From contig CAKVOE010000001.1 of the NCBI GenBank assembly GCA_934778215.1, positions 496,001 through 560,000 of the forward strand: 64,000 nt of DNA, read 5' to 3'. The stretch comes from an uncultured Clostridia bacterium. Its GTDB lineage: Bacteria; Bacillota; Clostridia; Christensenellales; UBA1242. Numbering within the stretch: the first letter of the stretch is position 1; every line of letters begins with the position of its first letter. Below are positions 45,735 to 54,756 of the stretch, one piece after another. The notes beneath the pieces are model-generated. The model saw only the letters and a list, made by a program, of their open reading frames with translations, was not told the DNA's origin and made no database searches. The translations under genes and the position numbers were made by a program.

Positions 45735-45958
45735 TTTGGTGTAAGCGATTAATTTTTGTGTGCAAACGCTTGAATTTGAGTTTTCGATGCAAGTTCTTAG
45801 TTTTTAATGCAAGTGCTTACTTTTGAGTTTTTAATGTAGGTGCTTAAATTGGGTAAAAGTTCTTTAATTTGAGTTTTTGGTGCAAGCGCTTAATTTTTTG
45901 TGTGGTCGCTTAATTTTGGCGCAAGTGCTTTAATTTTTGTGTAAGTGCTTGCTAGTTT
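45735..45958. repeat. Degenerate direct-repeat array upstream of the membrane protein gene
   Basis: About ten imperfect copies of a ~20-27 bp unit near GGTGCAAGCGCTTAATTTT (starts about 45738, 45758, 45786, 45806, 45833, 45853, 45878, 45899, 45917 and 45937). Each has a TGCAAGYGCTT-like core that contains the half-palindrome AAGCGCTT. Spacing is irregular (18-30 bp). The array lies 140-360 bp before the start of the 299-residue membrane protein. It may be a decayed coding repeat or a set of protein-binding sites. Confidence 0.6.
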
Positions 45959-45965
45959 TGTTGTC

Positions 45966-46488
45966 GCACAAACTTACAACGCCCTTTTTTATTTAAACCC
46001 TTTACAAAATACTCGCCTTTCTTTTACCGTACCCAATAAATAGTACTTCGGTAACCACCTAAGTTTTTGCAATAAACCAAAACCCGCTTGGGGCGTTGGT
46101 CAATTTTTTGCAAAACCTTGCACTGTGTGTGCCTTTGCGGGCAAAATATCCGCAAAAAGACAAAACAAAATTAAACCCTGAATTTGTATAATGCAAAGTT
46201 TACTTTACCCAAAAATTCTCTCTTTGAATTATTTGAATTATAACCAAATTTGTGCGAAAAAATAATAAATCAAACCAAAAAATTAATCGAAAGTGTTTTT
46301 ATGCAAATAAATATATACCATTTGTTTTCATTTGTCAAGCGAAATTCTGCAACGCCACAATAACGATTGTTTGCAATTAATTTAACACTAAGTGATTGTT
46401 TCGACTGTGGTAGTGTTATTCAAATTGTGGTTTTGTTTAAACATTGCATTTTATTAAATATGAACGAGCGTTTCCGCCCGTTGGGTAT
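45966..46488. other. Gene-free stretch with no clear feature
   Basis: AT-rich DNA between the direct-repeat array and the holin hairpin. No reading frame with a ribosome binding site was found. A diverged family A fragment may lie at about 46355-46440 (ACGATTG, AAGTGATTG and ACTGTGGTAGTG resemble element interiors). Nothing else is supported. Confidence 0.5.
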
Positions 46489-46513
46489 GTTCCGTCCGCC
46501 TGCCGGACGGAAC
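46489..46513 (-). repeat. Hairpin after the holin gene
   Basis: GTTCCGTCCG/CGGACGGAAC with a five-base loop, starting four bases after the stop at 46517. No T-run. Confidence 0.6.
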
Positions 46514-46516
46514 ACA

Positions 46517-47509
46517 CTACACGTCCGTTTCTTCGTCTATTGGTGCAGGGGTTTGTACTGTCTGCACTGGTATTTGTGGTGTTGGTTCAACTATTATGGT
46601 TTCTGTTTGTGCTGGTTCAACAATTATGGTTTCGACTGGTGTCACCGCCGGCTCTTCTCCTTGTTCTTCAACCACCGTTGGCTCGTTTTCTTCAACCGCT
46701 TGTGCTGGTTCCATTTGTGGTGTTGGTTCAACAATGATGGTTTCGGCGGGTTGCACTTGTGATTCTTCAACCACTACTGGTTTGCTTTCTTCAACCGCTG
46801 ATGCTTCTGTGTTTTCGTCTACCAACTCTGCCGTCTGTTCGGTTGTCGGTGTCACCTCTATGGTTTCAATATGCCCTTCTTTGGCTTGCTCGTCTATTTT
46901 TTCTTCTGCTGGTTTTTCAACCACTGCCGGCTCGTTTTTCTCAACCGTTTGTGTTATTGCTTCCGCTTGTGCCATTGTTTCTGCTGATTCTTCAACCACT
47001 ACTGGCTCAATTTTCTCAACCGCTTGCTCGTCTGGCGGTGTGGTTTCTGCCAATTCTTCGGTTTTGGGTTCGGTTTGCAAACTGTCGGTGGCGTTTAGTT
47101 CCGATTGAAGTTCTTGCAATTCTTGGCTTTCCCTTTGCAAAAGGTCCACCAAAAAGTTGTCAATTTCTTGCAACGATTCCGCCACCACTGCCTTGTCCTT
47201 AATGCCGAAACTCGCAAAAATTTGTTCGACCTCTTTTAATTTTTCGTCTATTTGCTTTTTAAAAATTTCGTTATTTTGCATAATATCCCCCTTTTCGCTT
47301 TTATAACTGATAGTGATGCCGGTTGGCTCGTTGATAATGCCGACCACCACCAAAAACCCCGCAACCAGCGTTGCGATGTCCAAAATGAATGCGCTGTCAA
47401 TTTTGATGCCAAATTTAGAAAGCACGATTCTTAAAATAAGCACAACGGCGGACACAATTCTAACCCAAAAGTTATAGCTGGTCAGCCGAGCCTTCTTTTT
47501 TACTGTCAT
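46517..47509 (-). CDS. Phage holin (phi-LC3 type) with long repetitive tail
   Basis: 330 residues. The first ~75 are a phi-LC3-type holin: basic start, NFWVRIVSAVVLIL near 13-26, FGIKID, a second hydrophobic segment 45-60, and GIINEPTG near 57-64. Holins form membrane lesions that release phage endolysin. The remaining ~255 residues are Glu/Val/Pro/Thr-rich with imperfect units such as VEENEPTVVEE and ETIIVEPTPQ, probably extended and cytoplasmic or surface-exposed; ordinary phi-LC3 holins stop near residue 80. The start follows GGGGGAAAGGAT. No endolysin is visible next to it. Last gene of the minus-strand virion module in this window. Confidence 0.8.
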   Translation of the reverse strand: MTVKKKARLTSYNFWVRIVSAVVLILRIVLSKFGIKIDSAFILDIATLVAGFLVVVGIINEPTGITISYKSEKGDIMQNNEIFKKQIDEKLKEVEQIFASFGIKDKAVVAESLQEIDNFLVDLLQRESQELQELQSELNATDSLQTEPKTEELAETTPPDEQAVEKIEPVVVEESAETMAQAEAITQTVEKNEPAVVEKPAEEKIDEQAKEGHIETIEVTPTTEQTAELVDENTEASAVEESKPVVVEESQVQPAETIIVEPTPQMEPAQAVEENEPTVVEEQGEEPAVTPVETIIVEPAQTETIIVEPTPQIPVQTVQTPAPIDEETDV

Positions 47510-47534
47510 ATCCTTTCCCCCTTATTTTTGATTG

Positions 47535-47563
47535 TTCCGTCCGCCCGGTAGGCGGACGGCACA
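47535..47563 (-). repeat. Hairpin between the coiled-coil and holin genes
   Basis: TTCCGTCCGCC...GGCGGACGGCA stem, beginning three bases after the stop at 47566 and close to the holin ribosome binding site. One end mismatch against the usual GTTCCG pattern. Confidence 0.55.
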
Positions 47564-47565
47564 AT

Positions 47566-48993
47566 CTACCCCTTACGCACCAAATAATACACATCGTAAT
47601 AACGGTCGCCAAGGGCGTCTTGCAACTTCTTTGAAGATTGCAAATAATTAATCGCATCGGCTTTACTCATTCCACCCAAAAACTTCTTGCACGCTTCTAC
47701 TAGTTCGTCCTTTTTGGTTCTATTTGCAATGCCTTTATATTCGGATTTAAGTTTTTCTTCTTGCTCATCGGCGGACGCCTGTTGCTTTTGTGCTTTTAGT
47801 TGGTAGTCCGACTCCAACTTTTTAATATTGTTGTTAAATTTTACAACTTCTGCCTGCTTGTTTTTAAGGTTTTGCGTTTCTGCCAAAATTTCCTTTTCTA
47901 TTTCTGAGGCAAGGTCGCCATCAAGATTTGCCAAACTTTCGTCCAAAAATTCTTCTAACGCATTAATTTTTTGGGTGCTTGATTCTACCGACTGTTGCAA
48001 ACTTTTTTGCATATCCACCAATTCGTCTGCCAGTTTGCCGTCTAGTTTTGAAAGTTGCTGAATTACAATAGAACTTCTTTGCAAGCCCCTTTTTAGAGCG
48101 TCCATAGAGATGTCGTCCTTTGCCGATTGTATGGTGCTAGCAAGTTTTGCTTCGGCAGATTCCGACTTCTCTTTTTCGGCATTTATACTTTCAACCAGTT
48201 TATCAATCTTTTCTTGCGTTTTGGCTTTTAGGTCGGCTTGGCTTTCGGCGTTTTTCTTGGTAAGACGCTCTTCTACCGACTTTCGTATTTCGTCCTCATT
48301 TATTACCACATCATCTAACGGGGTTAGTTCAAGCGAAGATTTAACTTGCGGAATTTTGTCTTTATAGTAGTCGTAATCGGTTTTGCCCTCGTGCTTTTTT
48401 AAAATGTCGTCTATTAACTGTTCAAACTCGCTGACCGATTTTGGAGTGGCGTTTTGCTCGCTTTTATTTTGCGTAATTTTATTGCTTGCATCTAAATTTA
48501 CAGATGAACTATCAGTGTCATTTTCGTAATTTTTTTCATTTTTTTGCAAATTTTCATCATTTTTTGCGTTTTTTTCGCTATTTTTTGCATTTTTTTCGTA
48601 ATTTTCTGCATCAAAATTTTTAGCATTCGTTTCATCACTTTCATACATTTCGGGAAGTTTTACATTTGGCATATTATATGAATAGGTATCATCTGGGGTA
48701 ATTTTTGGCATATTATCAAGGTATGTGTTATCTGTAATTACCTTTGGCATATTGTCAACAATTTTTGTATTGCCAGATACCTCTTCGGTTGTATTTGTAG
48801 ATGCGTTTGGCTTTTTTTCTTCGTTGTTTTTTTCTTGCTTTATAACTTTGGTTATTGTATTAGATTCTTTTACATCTTTATTGTTTAGTCCGTCCAAAAT
48901 TTCTCCTATCTTTTTTATCTTAATTGGTTCAGCAATAGACCTAAGTTTAAACCAAAAAGGAACTCTTGTTCCAATTGCAGATTTTTTCGCCAT
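47566..48993 (-). CDS. Coiled-coil protein of the virion module
   Basis: 475 residues, no recognised family. Residues ~55-110 contain three imperfect repeats of a DNMPKI..D.TY unit. Residues ~110-165 are Asn/Lys/Glu low complexity (KNAKNSEKNAKND). Residues 235-430 are a long coiled coil (for example KAKTQEKIDKLVESINAEKE), and a short globular C-terminus ends YYDVYYLVRKG. No membrane segment. It follows the 82-residue protein by 20 bases and precedes the holin. A rod-like or tail-associated role would fit its position, which is inference only. Strong AGGAG site before the ATG at 48993. Confidence 0.75.
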   Translation of the reverse strand: MAKKSAIGTRVPFWFKLRSIAEPIKIKKIGEILDGLNNKDVKESNTITKVIKQEKNNEEKKPNASTNTTEEVSGNTKIVDNMPKVITDNTYLDNMPKITPDDTYSYNMPNVKLPEMYESDETNAKNFDAENYEKNAKNSEKNAKNDENLQKNEKNYENDTDSSSVNLDASNKITQNKSEQNATPKSVSEFEQLIDDILKKHEGKTDYDYYKDKIPQVKSSLELTPLDDVVINEDEIRKSVEERLTKKNAESQADLKAKTQEKIDKLVESINAEKEKSESAEAKLASTIQSAKDDISMDALKRGLQRSSIVIQQLSKLDGKLADELVDMQKSLQQSVESSTQKINALEEFLDESLANLDGDLASEIEKEILAETQNLKNKQAEVVKFNNNIKKLESDYQLKAQKQQASADEQEEKLKSEYKGIANRTKKDELVEACKKFLGGMSKADAINYLQSSKKLQDALGDRYYDVYYLVRKG

Positions 48994-49013
48994 AATTTTT
49001 TACACTCCTAAAA

Positions 49014-49262
49014 TTAAATTTTTATATTTGTGATTGTGTGTGCAAAAACCGAAATAATTTGGTCGCCAACAATCACTCCTTCGTTTGCTACTACTGGAAG
49101 AGTTTTTTCGGTAGACTGGTAACCACCCGCCGACTGCGTGATAGTTTTTAACTTTAAACTGTTGTCCGCTAGCACAAAAACAAGGTCTAGTTTGTCGCCA
49201 TTTACTCTTCCGTGATAGCGACTCCCTGACCCTAATCGTAGCGGTCTTTTAGAAAAGGTCAT
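49014..49262 (-). CDS. Small beta-rich protein of the virion module
   Basis: 82 residues, no recognised family. Short beta-like segments (LRLGSGSRYHGRVNG, LDLVFVLADNSLKL, EGVIVGDQIISVFAHTIT) suggest a compact beta domain. The ATG at 49262 follows GGGGGAGG. It lies 30 bases after the Cys-repeat protein and 20 bases before the coiled-coil protein in one transcription unit, so a small structural role in the particle is plausible but not shown. Confidence 0.7.
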   Translation of the reverse strand: MTFSKRPLRLGSGSRYHGRVNGDKLDLVFVLADNSLKLKTITQSAGGYQSTEKTLPVVANEGVIVGDQIISVFAHTITNIKI

Positions 49263-49292
49263 AATTTATTTTCCTCCCCCTATTTTTACCAT

Positions 49293-51662
49293 TTATATAT
49301 TTACCAGCATTTGGTTTTTGCAATTTACCGATTGTCCGCTACTTCCCGGAAGGTCTGAAACATTGTAATAAACGGTGTATTCTAACCCAGACGGAATATT
49401 TTCTATATACATATAGTCGCAAATAAACGGAATTGCCACAACCTTTGCATCTGTCTCATTAAAAAATATTAGTGCCACTCTTCCTACAATATCAATACGC
49501 TTAATGGTTCTGCCCGCAGGAATGGTGTACGAATTTACAAACTTTGTTTGTTGCATACGGTCAAACTTAGTAAAATAAAATTCTACCTTGCCGGTGTTCA
49601 TAACCTTTGCAATATATCTGCCGTCTTGCGAAAAGAAGGCTCTTATGCACCCCGTTCCTGCCGAAAAGTTTGCGTTTCGCTCCGCCCCAATGCTAGAAAG
49701 ATACAACCTTACCGAGTCGTAAAATTGTTTTGAGTTATCTACGCCAAGTGTATAACTGTTTGCATTTACATAATACATATCCGCCGTTCGGGTAAACAAA
49801 ATGTATTGAATAACCTTAATTGTAGGCTTTTGTTCAACATCGGTAGAATTTTTTATATAATAGGTTACCTTTTCGCCCTTTTCGTTGGTGGTAAAGCCGT
49901 AATATTTGGCGTCACATAGTTCGCTTTTGTGCTGAGCAAAGACATTTGTAAACTGATAGTCGTACGCCCAGTCGTCACTAAGAACATATTTTCCGTCTTC
50001 ATCTCGCCCCATGGTATATATGTGGCACTTGTCTTGAAGTTGGGCAATAAGCGTATGCGGGTAGTATGTAGAGTAGCAAACTGCCATATCCCAATCTACC
50101 CAATCTAGTGTAGGAAGAATAGTATCTACAAAGCCAAAGTCCACCATTTTTAATGCGTCAGGGTCTAGCATAAACCCCAAAAATGAGTATTTGTTGCTTT
50201 CGGGGTCAAAATATCTAATAAACAAATATTCGTCCAAAAACTTTGCTTTTAAGAAATTTTTGGTAGGAATAAGCGAACTATCCACCCTTTTAAAAACCGC
50301 ATCTTTTCTGTAATAAATATCAATTCTGCCGTCCGTTATATACATAAGCATAGACCCGCTTGTGTTATACAAAAAGTTGTTGCAGTTGTTGTATTCATAG
50401 TCGCCAAAAGGCTTTAAATTTATTTCGCCCAGTTCTAGCGAATAGGGCGTTTGATACCAAACCTTAGTTTCTAGCCCCGCACTATCTATCATAATTTTTT
50501 CTATATTTTTAATATATTTATCGGTCAAAATTAGGCTTCGGTCTTTGTCGAGTGTTCCATTTTGAATAGTTTTTGCAGAGGTTGTTGCAAAATCATAACA
50601 ATTTATATAAAAACAACTCACTCCGCAAAAGTAAAACACCAGCCCTCTTAACACCTGATTATCTATGGTAAATTGTCCCTCAAATTTTATAACGCCACCT
50701 GCAACACTAATTGTAGGGCTTATAGTAATTGCGTTTGCACTAATGCTAAACTCTGGCAAATCGACCGACTTTGTATCACCCCCAACATAACAAACACTTG
50801 CTTTTAACTCAGGTTCGGGGTTGCCCGCCAAAATATTTACACCCAAAAGTCTTGCAAACAACGGCGACTGCACATTAAAGAACTTAACATTTGTGTTTGT
50901 GCTGTCTAGTTTTAAATAAAGTGTAATTTTTACTATAACCTCGGCGTCTTTTTTTATAACAATCGGCTCCACTTCGCCAAGGTCATTTTTGGTTACAAAC
51001 CTATCAATAATGGTTGCATTTTCTTCGCCCGTGGTAGCAATTCCCACTTCGCTAAATTGCATCTCTTCGTGCAAACTATCGCCAAAATTGTACGACTTTG
51101 TTACAAAAACATCGCCCAAACTAGCATTAAAGTTGTATTCTTCTATTGTAGACGGCACACTAAACAAAAAGTTTTGCAAGGACACTTCACTTCCAACCGT
51201 ATCCAAAGTTCCACCGCCAAAAGCAAAATAGTTGTTGTAAGCACTAAGCGACTGAATAGCACCAATAGCCCCCGCACACATCTTGTTATAATACACCCTT
51301 TTGCTGACGGTGGCACAGTCCTTTTCGTTATTGATTGTAATACTAATGCATTTGTTGTTACTACTTGCAACACTTCCGCACTTTTCTTTACTGCTTGCAA
51401 CACTTCCGCACTTGTTGTTACTACTTGCACCAATTCCACACTTTTTTATGTTGCTTGCACTGCCACTACACTTTTCGCTGTTGTTTGCAACACTTCCACA
51501 CTCGTTGTTACTACTTGCAATACTTTCGCACTTTTTTATGTTGCTTGCACCGCCACTGCACTTGTCGTTACCGATTGCTTCACTTCCACACTTTTTTATG
51601 TTGTTTGCACTGCTACTGCACTTGTCTTTAATAATAATTTCTAATTTATTATGAATTTCCAC
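49293..51662 (-). CDS. Virion-module protein with decapeptide Cys repeats
   Basis: 789 residues. GTG start at 51662, six bases after GGAGGGATAG. Residues ~14-116 are ten consecutive 10-residue units of the form C-G-S-x-A-S-x-N-x-K (CGSVASSNNK is a typical unit), so Cys recurs every ten residues. The remaining ~670 residues are a non-repetitive, beta-rich region with strand patterns like those of the 467-residue protein at 55008, ending VNCKNQMLVNI. No family recognised. Position and size suggest a tail, fibre or baseplate-like component. The repeat could give a beta-helical or metal-binding lead-in, which is inference. No signal peptide. Confidence 0.75.
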   Translation of the reverse strand: MEIHNKLEIIIKDKCSSSANNIKKCGSEAIGNDKCSGGASNIKKCESIASSNNECGSVANNSEKCSGSASNIKKCGIGASSNNKCGSVASSKEKCGSVASSNNKCISITINNEKDCATVSKRVYYNKMCAGAIGAIQSLSAYNNYFAFGGGTLDTVGSEVSLQNFLFSVPSTIEEYNFNASLGDVFVTKSYNFGDSLHEEMQFSEVGIATTGEENATIIDRFVTKNDLGEVEPIVIKKDAEVIVKITLYLKLDSTNTNVKFFNVQSPLFARLLGVNILAGNPEPELKASVCYVGGDTKSVDLPEFSISANAITISPTISVAGGVIKFEGQFTIDNQVLRGLVFYFCGVSCFYINCYDFATTSAKTIQNGTLDKDRSLILTDKYIKNIEKIMIDSAGLETKVWYQTPYSLELGEINLKPFGDYEYNNCNNFLYNTSGSMLMYITDGRIDIYYRKDAVFKRVDSSLIPTKNFLKAKFLDEYLFIRYFDPESNKYSFLGFMLDPDALKMVDFGFVDTILPTLDWVDWDMAVCYSTYYPHTLIAQLQDKCHIYTMGRDEDGKYVLSDDWAYDYQFTNVFAQHKSELCDAKYYGFTTNEKGEKVTYYIKNSTDVEQKPTIKVIQYILFTRTADMYYVNANSYTLGVDNSKQFYDSVRLYLSSIGAERNANFSAGTGCIRAFFSQDGRYIAKVMNTGKVEFYFTKFDRMQQTKFVNSYTIPAGRTIKRIDIVGRVALIFFNETDAKVVAIPFICDYMYIENIPSGLEYTVYYNVSDLPGSSGQSVNCKNQMLVNI
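51317..51630 (-). repeat. 30-bp coding minisatellite
   Basis: About ten tandem 30-bp units encode the decapeptide Cys repeat at the start of the 789-residue protein. Units such as AGTGTTGCAAGTAGTAACAA recur with changes mainly outside the Cys codon. All units stay in frame. Confidence 0.85.
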
Positions 51663-51680
51663 CCTATCCCTCCAATTTTT

Positions 51681-51703
51681 TATTGTTCCGTCCGGCGGTT
51701 GAC
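51681..51703 (-). repeat. GC-rich hairpin-like repeat upstream of the 789-residue gene
   Basis: TTCCGTCCGGCGG...CCGCC partial inverted repeat at 51681-51703, an imperfect member of the GTTCCG hairpin class. It is followed by a left-half family A element. Confidence 0.4.
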
Positions 51704-51720
51704 CCCGCCTTGCCCCAAAA

Positions 51721-52086
51721 TAACGGACTTCGCCCGTTGTAGGGCGGGGAAACCTTCCCCGCCGTTACCTTATATACCCTAACGCAAAAATTACTCACTT
51801 AAACCAACAGACACAACCATATATACGAATTAATTTTATACAACCCCCAATTAGAACCACACACCCAGAATAACGGACTTCGTCCGTTGTAGGGCGGGGA
51901 AATCTTCCCCGCCGTGACCTTATATACCACGATTGTTAAAATTTATTACTTAAAGGTATTGGTAATATCTTATCCTCAAAAGACGAACAATAAATGTTGT
52001 TATATATTACACATCTATAACTTTAAGTAAAAACTTACTGCATATCGTCAACCAAGGTTTCGGCGGGGATAGTATCCCCGCCCTAC
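51721..52086. repeat. Family A left half-element A6, with A7 inserted in a family B end
   Basis: A6: hairpin AACGGACTTCGCCCGTT and a left half from 51738 that runs into AACCCCCAATTAGAACCACA, the start of a B element. At CCCAG (about 51868) this B sequence is interrupted by a complete A element A7 (hairpin AACGGACTTCGTCCGTT, core 51888-52086), with the flank hairpin AAAGGGCGTTCCGCCCTTT after it. Confidence 0.75.
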
Positions 52087-52327
52087 AAAGGGCGTTCCGC
52101 CCTTTAATTTGATATAAAAGTTATATTTCAAAATTTTGCGTTACAGCATAATCAACCCCCAATTAGAACCACACACCCAGTAAGTTTGTTTAGATTTTGG
52201 AGGTAAAATACACAAAACAGGTTGCCGATAGTATTTTTACATCGGCGTTCTGTTTTGGGGGTTTTACCCCAGAAGATAAATGAAATTACGAACAGTTGGT
52301 ACCGCCGGCGGTTACCCGCCGGCGGAA
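52087..52327 (+). repeat. Flank hairpin and family B copy B9
   Basis: After the A7 flank hairpin (52087-52105) the DNA runs through a B lead-in to CCCAGTAAGTTTGTTTAGAT, the central stem GCCGAT/ATCGGC, AAGATAAATGAAATTACG and a terminal hairpin CCGCCGGCGG...CCGCCGGCGG (52302-52324). It ends five bases before the stop codon of the next gene. Confidence 0.75.
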
Positions 52328-52331
52328 CAAT

Positions 52332-53345
52332 TTACATAATCTCTACCGATATGCTGGCGTTTATACATTCCCCGCTTCCGCCAAAACATTTTTCCACATC
52401 TACTTGACCGTACAAATAATTTCCGCCGTCTTCTGCCGTTGCAATTACTACTAGCTCCGTCCCATCGCCAACAACGCTTAATTCTACAAATTTGCGTTTG
52501 TTTCCTCGGGTAACCAACCGTTCGCTCCCAAACCTTGTGCCGTTAAAAATTTTAAAATACACCTGTCCGTTTTTAATGTAAAACACCAAAACCTCGGCAC
52601 CGTTCACACCAATGGCTACATCGTCTACCTTTTGGTCGATTAGGGCAATTTCGCTTGAAATATTTTCTCCAACGCTCATAAATGCGTAATTTTCGCTATT
52701 TAATCTAACAATATGCACTCTTTCGCCGTTGTCGGTTTGTGTTACCACACACCCCGCACGCTTGCCCACGCCATAATAAGAAAACTCGCCAAAACTTTTT
52801 GCTGGTACGCCGTTAGACAAATAGGTATACACCTTTTCGCCGTCTACAATAACCTCCACAAGCTTACTACCTTTTTTGCATGCAGATATTCGGCAAGCCA
52901 CCGCCCCGCTCGAAACACCCCTACCAAACAGCACACCACTAATACTCAAAAGCACAATTTCTGTTGCACCCACCAACTGCAAAACTTCTAGTTTTAGCGT
53001 ATTTTTTATACCCTTAACCGCTTGCACCGCCGTGCTAAAATGCAGACGGTTTTCGCCCGCAACTACACTAAAAGCCAACTCGCCAACGCAACTATTGTTG
53101 CAATACACCAAAAACTTTCCGCTTCCTACAACAGTCGAATTTAGCACAATATCCAAATTTAATAGCACGCAACCGTTTTCGCCCGCCACAAAGTCTGCAA
53201 GTTTAATAGCGTCTTTAATTTTCAAATTTTTCGACTGGTTGTCAAAAAAACTTAGCGAATCTAGCAAAATTTCGTTTGCACCGCCAGCACTCAACCGCTC
53301 TTCTAGTTCGGCAACTCTACTTTCCAAAAACTTAACTCTGTTCAC
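52332..53345 (-). CDS. Virion-module protein with N-terminal coiled coil
   Basis: 337 residues from a GTG at 53345, chosen because GGGGAG lies seven bases upstream; a TTG eight codons earlier has no such site. A short coiled coil (VKFLESRVAELEERL) begins the protein. The rest is beta-rich with two similar-looking halves, and may be a distal tail or fibre protein by position. No known domain recognised. A terminator separates it from the 390-residue gene upstream, so it is expressed separately. The stop lies five bases from the terminal hairpin of repeat B9. Confidence 0.75.
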   Translation of the reverse strand: MNRVKFLESRVAELEERLSAGGANEILLDSLSFFDNQSKNLKIKDAIKLADFVAGENGCVLLNLDIVLNSTVVGSGKFLVYCNNSCVGELAFSVVAGENRLHFSTAVQAVKGIKNTLKLEVLQLVGATEIVLLSISGVLFGRGVSSGAVACRISACKKGSKLVEVIVDGEKVYTYLSNGVPAKSFGEFSYYGVGKRAGCVVTQTDNGERVHIVRLNSENYAFMSVGENISSEIALIDQKVDDVAIGVNGAEVLVFYIKNGQVYFKIFNGTRFGSERLVTRGNKRKFVELSVVGDGTELVVIATAEDGGNYLYGQVDVEKCFGGSGECINASISVEIM

Positions 53346-53372
53346 TACACCACTCCCCAAAAAAAACAATAC

Positions 53373-53410
53373 AAAAAATGAAGAACGCCTGCCTCCGCAA
53401 ATTCTTCATT
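53373..53410 (-). terminator. Intrinsic terminator after the 390-residue gene
   Basis: AATGAAGAA/TTCTTCATT perfect nine-base stem (53377-53385 with 53402-53410), followed on the minus strand by a T-run at 53373-53378. Located between the 390-residue gene and the gene at 52332. Confidence 0.85.
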
Positions 53411-53497
53411 TAGATAAATCTTATTAAATTTTTCCGTTGTGTTTTGTTATTAATTAATAACAATTACAAAATTTTTCTGCCAATAAGTTTTAGTACA

Positions 53498-54670
53498 TTA
53501 ATCTTCTTTTAGCATTCGTTTTTGGTTAAGACGGACTTTCCTTGCTTCATTTTTACGGGCTTCAAACAACGCCGTAACTTCACTTATATGCTTATTTATA
53601 GTTTCTTCGCTGTAACTGCTATACCTTTCATCAGATTTTAGTTTCGAAAAAGCCGAAACCAAACTGTTTTCCATCAAATTTACAAGCCTTGTGCTATTAA
53701 ACAAATACAATGGCAAATGCTCAACCACCTTAGGCACTTCTACAATTAGGGCATCTACAACCTTATAATCGGGGTCTAGCCTGTCAAAATCTCGGTCTAC
53801 ATTAAGCCCCGACAACAGCCCGTACAAATCAAACAAAAAGTTCTTTCTGCTGTTGTAGCCCACCACAACGCCATCGGTAAGTTTTACATAATAGTCGTTA
53901 TTTTTTACATTTGTTATAGCCTTGTCGTTTTCGCTTTCGCCCATTGGGATATTTTTTACCTGACGATAAATTCTGCCGTCCATACTCAAAATGTTACCAA
54001 GAGCAATGTCTTCTTCGGTAACTTCTACCACATCAACCTCCGAATAAATGTATGATTCGCCGTCTACAATGGTAAAACGGTTCCACACAGCATTCCAAAC
54101 CTGCATAAACTGGTCACGGGTAAAGCGAGCAATGGTATCGGGGTGTGGCAAACGCCTAAATGTGGTACGCTGGGTAACCCTAATGGCTTCCTCGCTTCGG
54201 TTAGATATTGGCAACTGATACCTTTTGGTGTTAATTTTAATTTCGGCAACTGATACCATATCGCTTAGTTTCTCATATTTTTCTTTGTCGGTTTCAAGCG
54301 ACTGCTCCGTTTTTTTAAGTTCGGTAACAAGTTCGGTCTTTTTTGCCAAAATCTCTTTACGCCTTTTTATAAGCGACTTTATATCCTCATCATCTAGTAA
54401 TTGCAAAACATCGGACTGCACACCACTCTTTTTACGGCGTTCGGCATCTCTAATATTCTCGTCCAAAACCGCAAGTTCTAGGTTTGCACGGTCTTGTTGC
54501 AATTTTAGTAGCGAAACACTCTCCTCGCTTGCTTTAATTATTTGTTCTAGTTTTTCGATAGGTTTTTTCGTTTCGGCAATAAGTTTTTCTTGGTCGTCAA
54601 TTAAATAACTATCGGTGTGGTCTTTTTTGTTTAAAATGTTCCCTTCGTCATATTCAAAATAATCAGACAT
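53498..54670 (-). CDS. Virion-module protein with long coiled coil
   Basis: 390 residues from the ATG at 54670 (AGGAG nine bases upstream); an earlier TTG is rejected. Residues ~25-150 are a long coiled coil (EQIIKASEESVSLLKLQQDR and following heptads). A folded region (about 160-330) and a basic C-terminus follow. No family recognised. It may be a tail-associated or internal scaffold-like component; the transcription order places it after the connector-like proteins. Ends at its own intrinsic terminator. Confidence 0.75.
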   Translation of the reverse strand: MSDYFEYDEGNILNKKDHTDSYLIDDQEKLIAETKKPIEKLEQIIKASEESVSLLKLQQDRANLELAVLDENIRDAERRKKSGVQSDVLQLLDDEDIKSLIKRRKEILAKKTELVTELKKTEQSLETDKEKYEKLSDMVSVAEIKINTKRYQLPISNRSEEAIRVTQRTTFRRLPHPDTIARFTRDQFMQVWNAVWNRFTIVDGESYIYSEVDVVEVTEEDIALGNILSMDGRIYRQVKNIPMGESENDKAITNVKNNDYYVKLTDGVVVGYNSRKNFLFDLYGLLSGLNVDRDFDRLDPDYKVVDALIVEVPKVVEHLPLYLFNSTRLVNLMENSLVSAFSKLKSDERYSSYSEETINKHISEVTALFEARKNEARKVRLNQKRMLKED

Positions 54671-54756
54671 ACGCAATTTCTCCTAATTAAATTTAGCCCT
54701 AATTATTGAGATACATTAATTATAAACTATTTTTCATAACTAGTCAAATAATTATG

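Noticed and set aside
46367..47202. Plus-strand open frames over the holin tail
   Set aside because: The repetitive Glu/Val codons on the minus strand leave antisense frames open; no start signals.
51317..51630. A CRISPR array
   Set aside because: Units are adjoining 30-bp coding repeats without spacers; dispersed A and B repeats are also not regularly spaced and no cas gene is present.
50989..51654. Plus-strand open frames of 80-195 codons over the Cys-repeat region
   Set aside because: A 30-bp repeat in frame on the minus strand creates open frames on the other strand; only the minus-strand frame has a ribosome binding site and continues into a non-repetitive protein.
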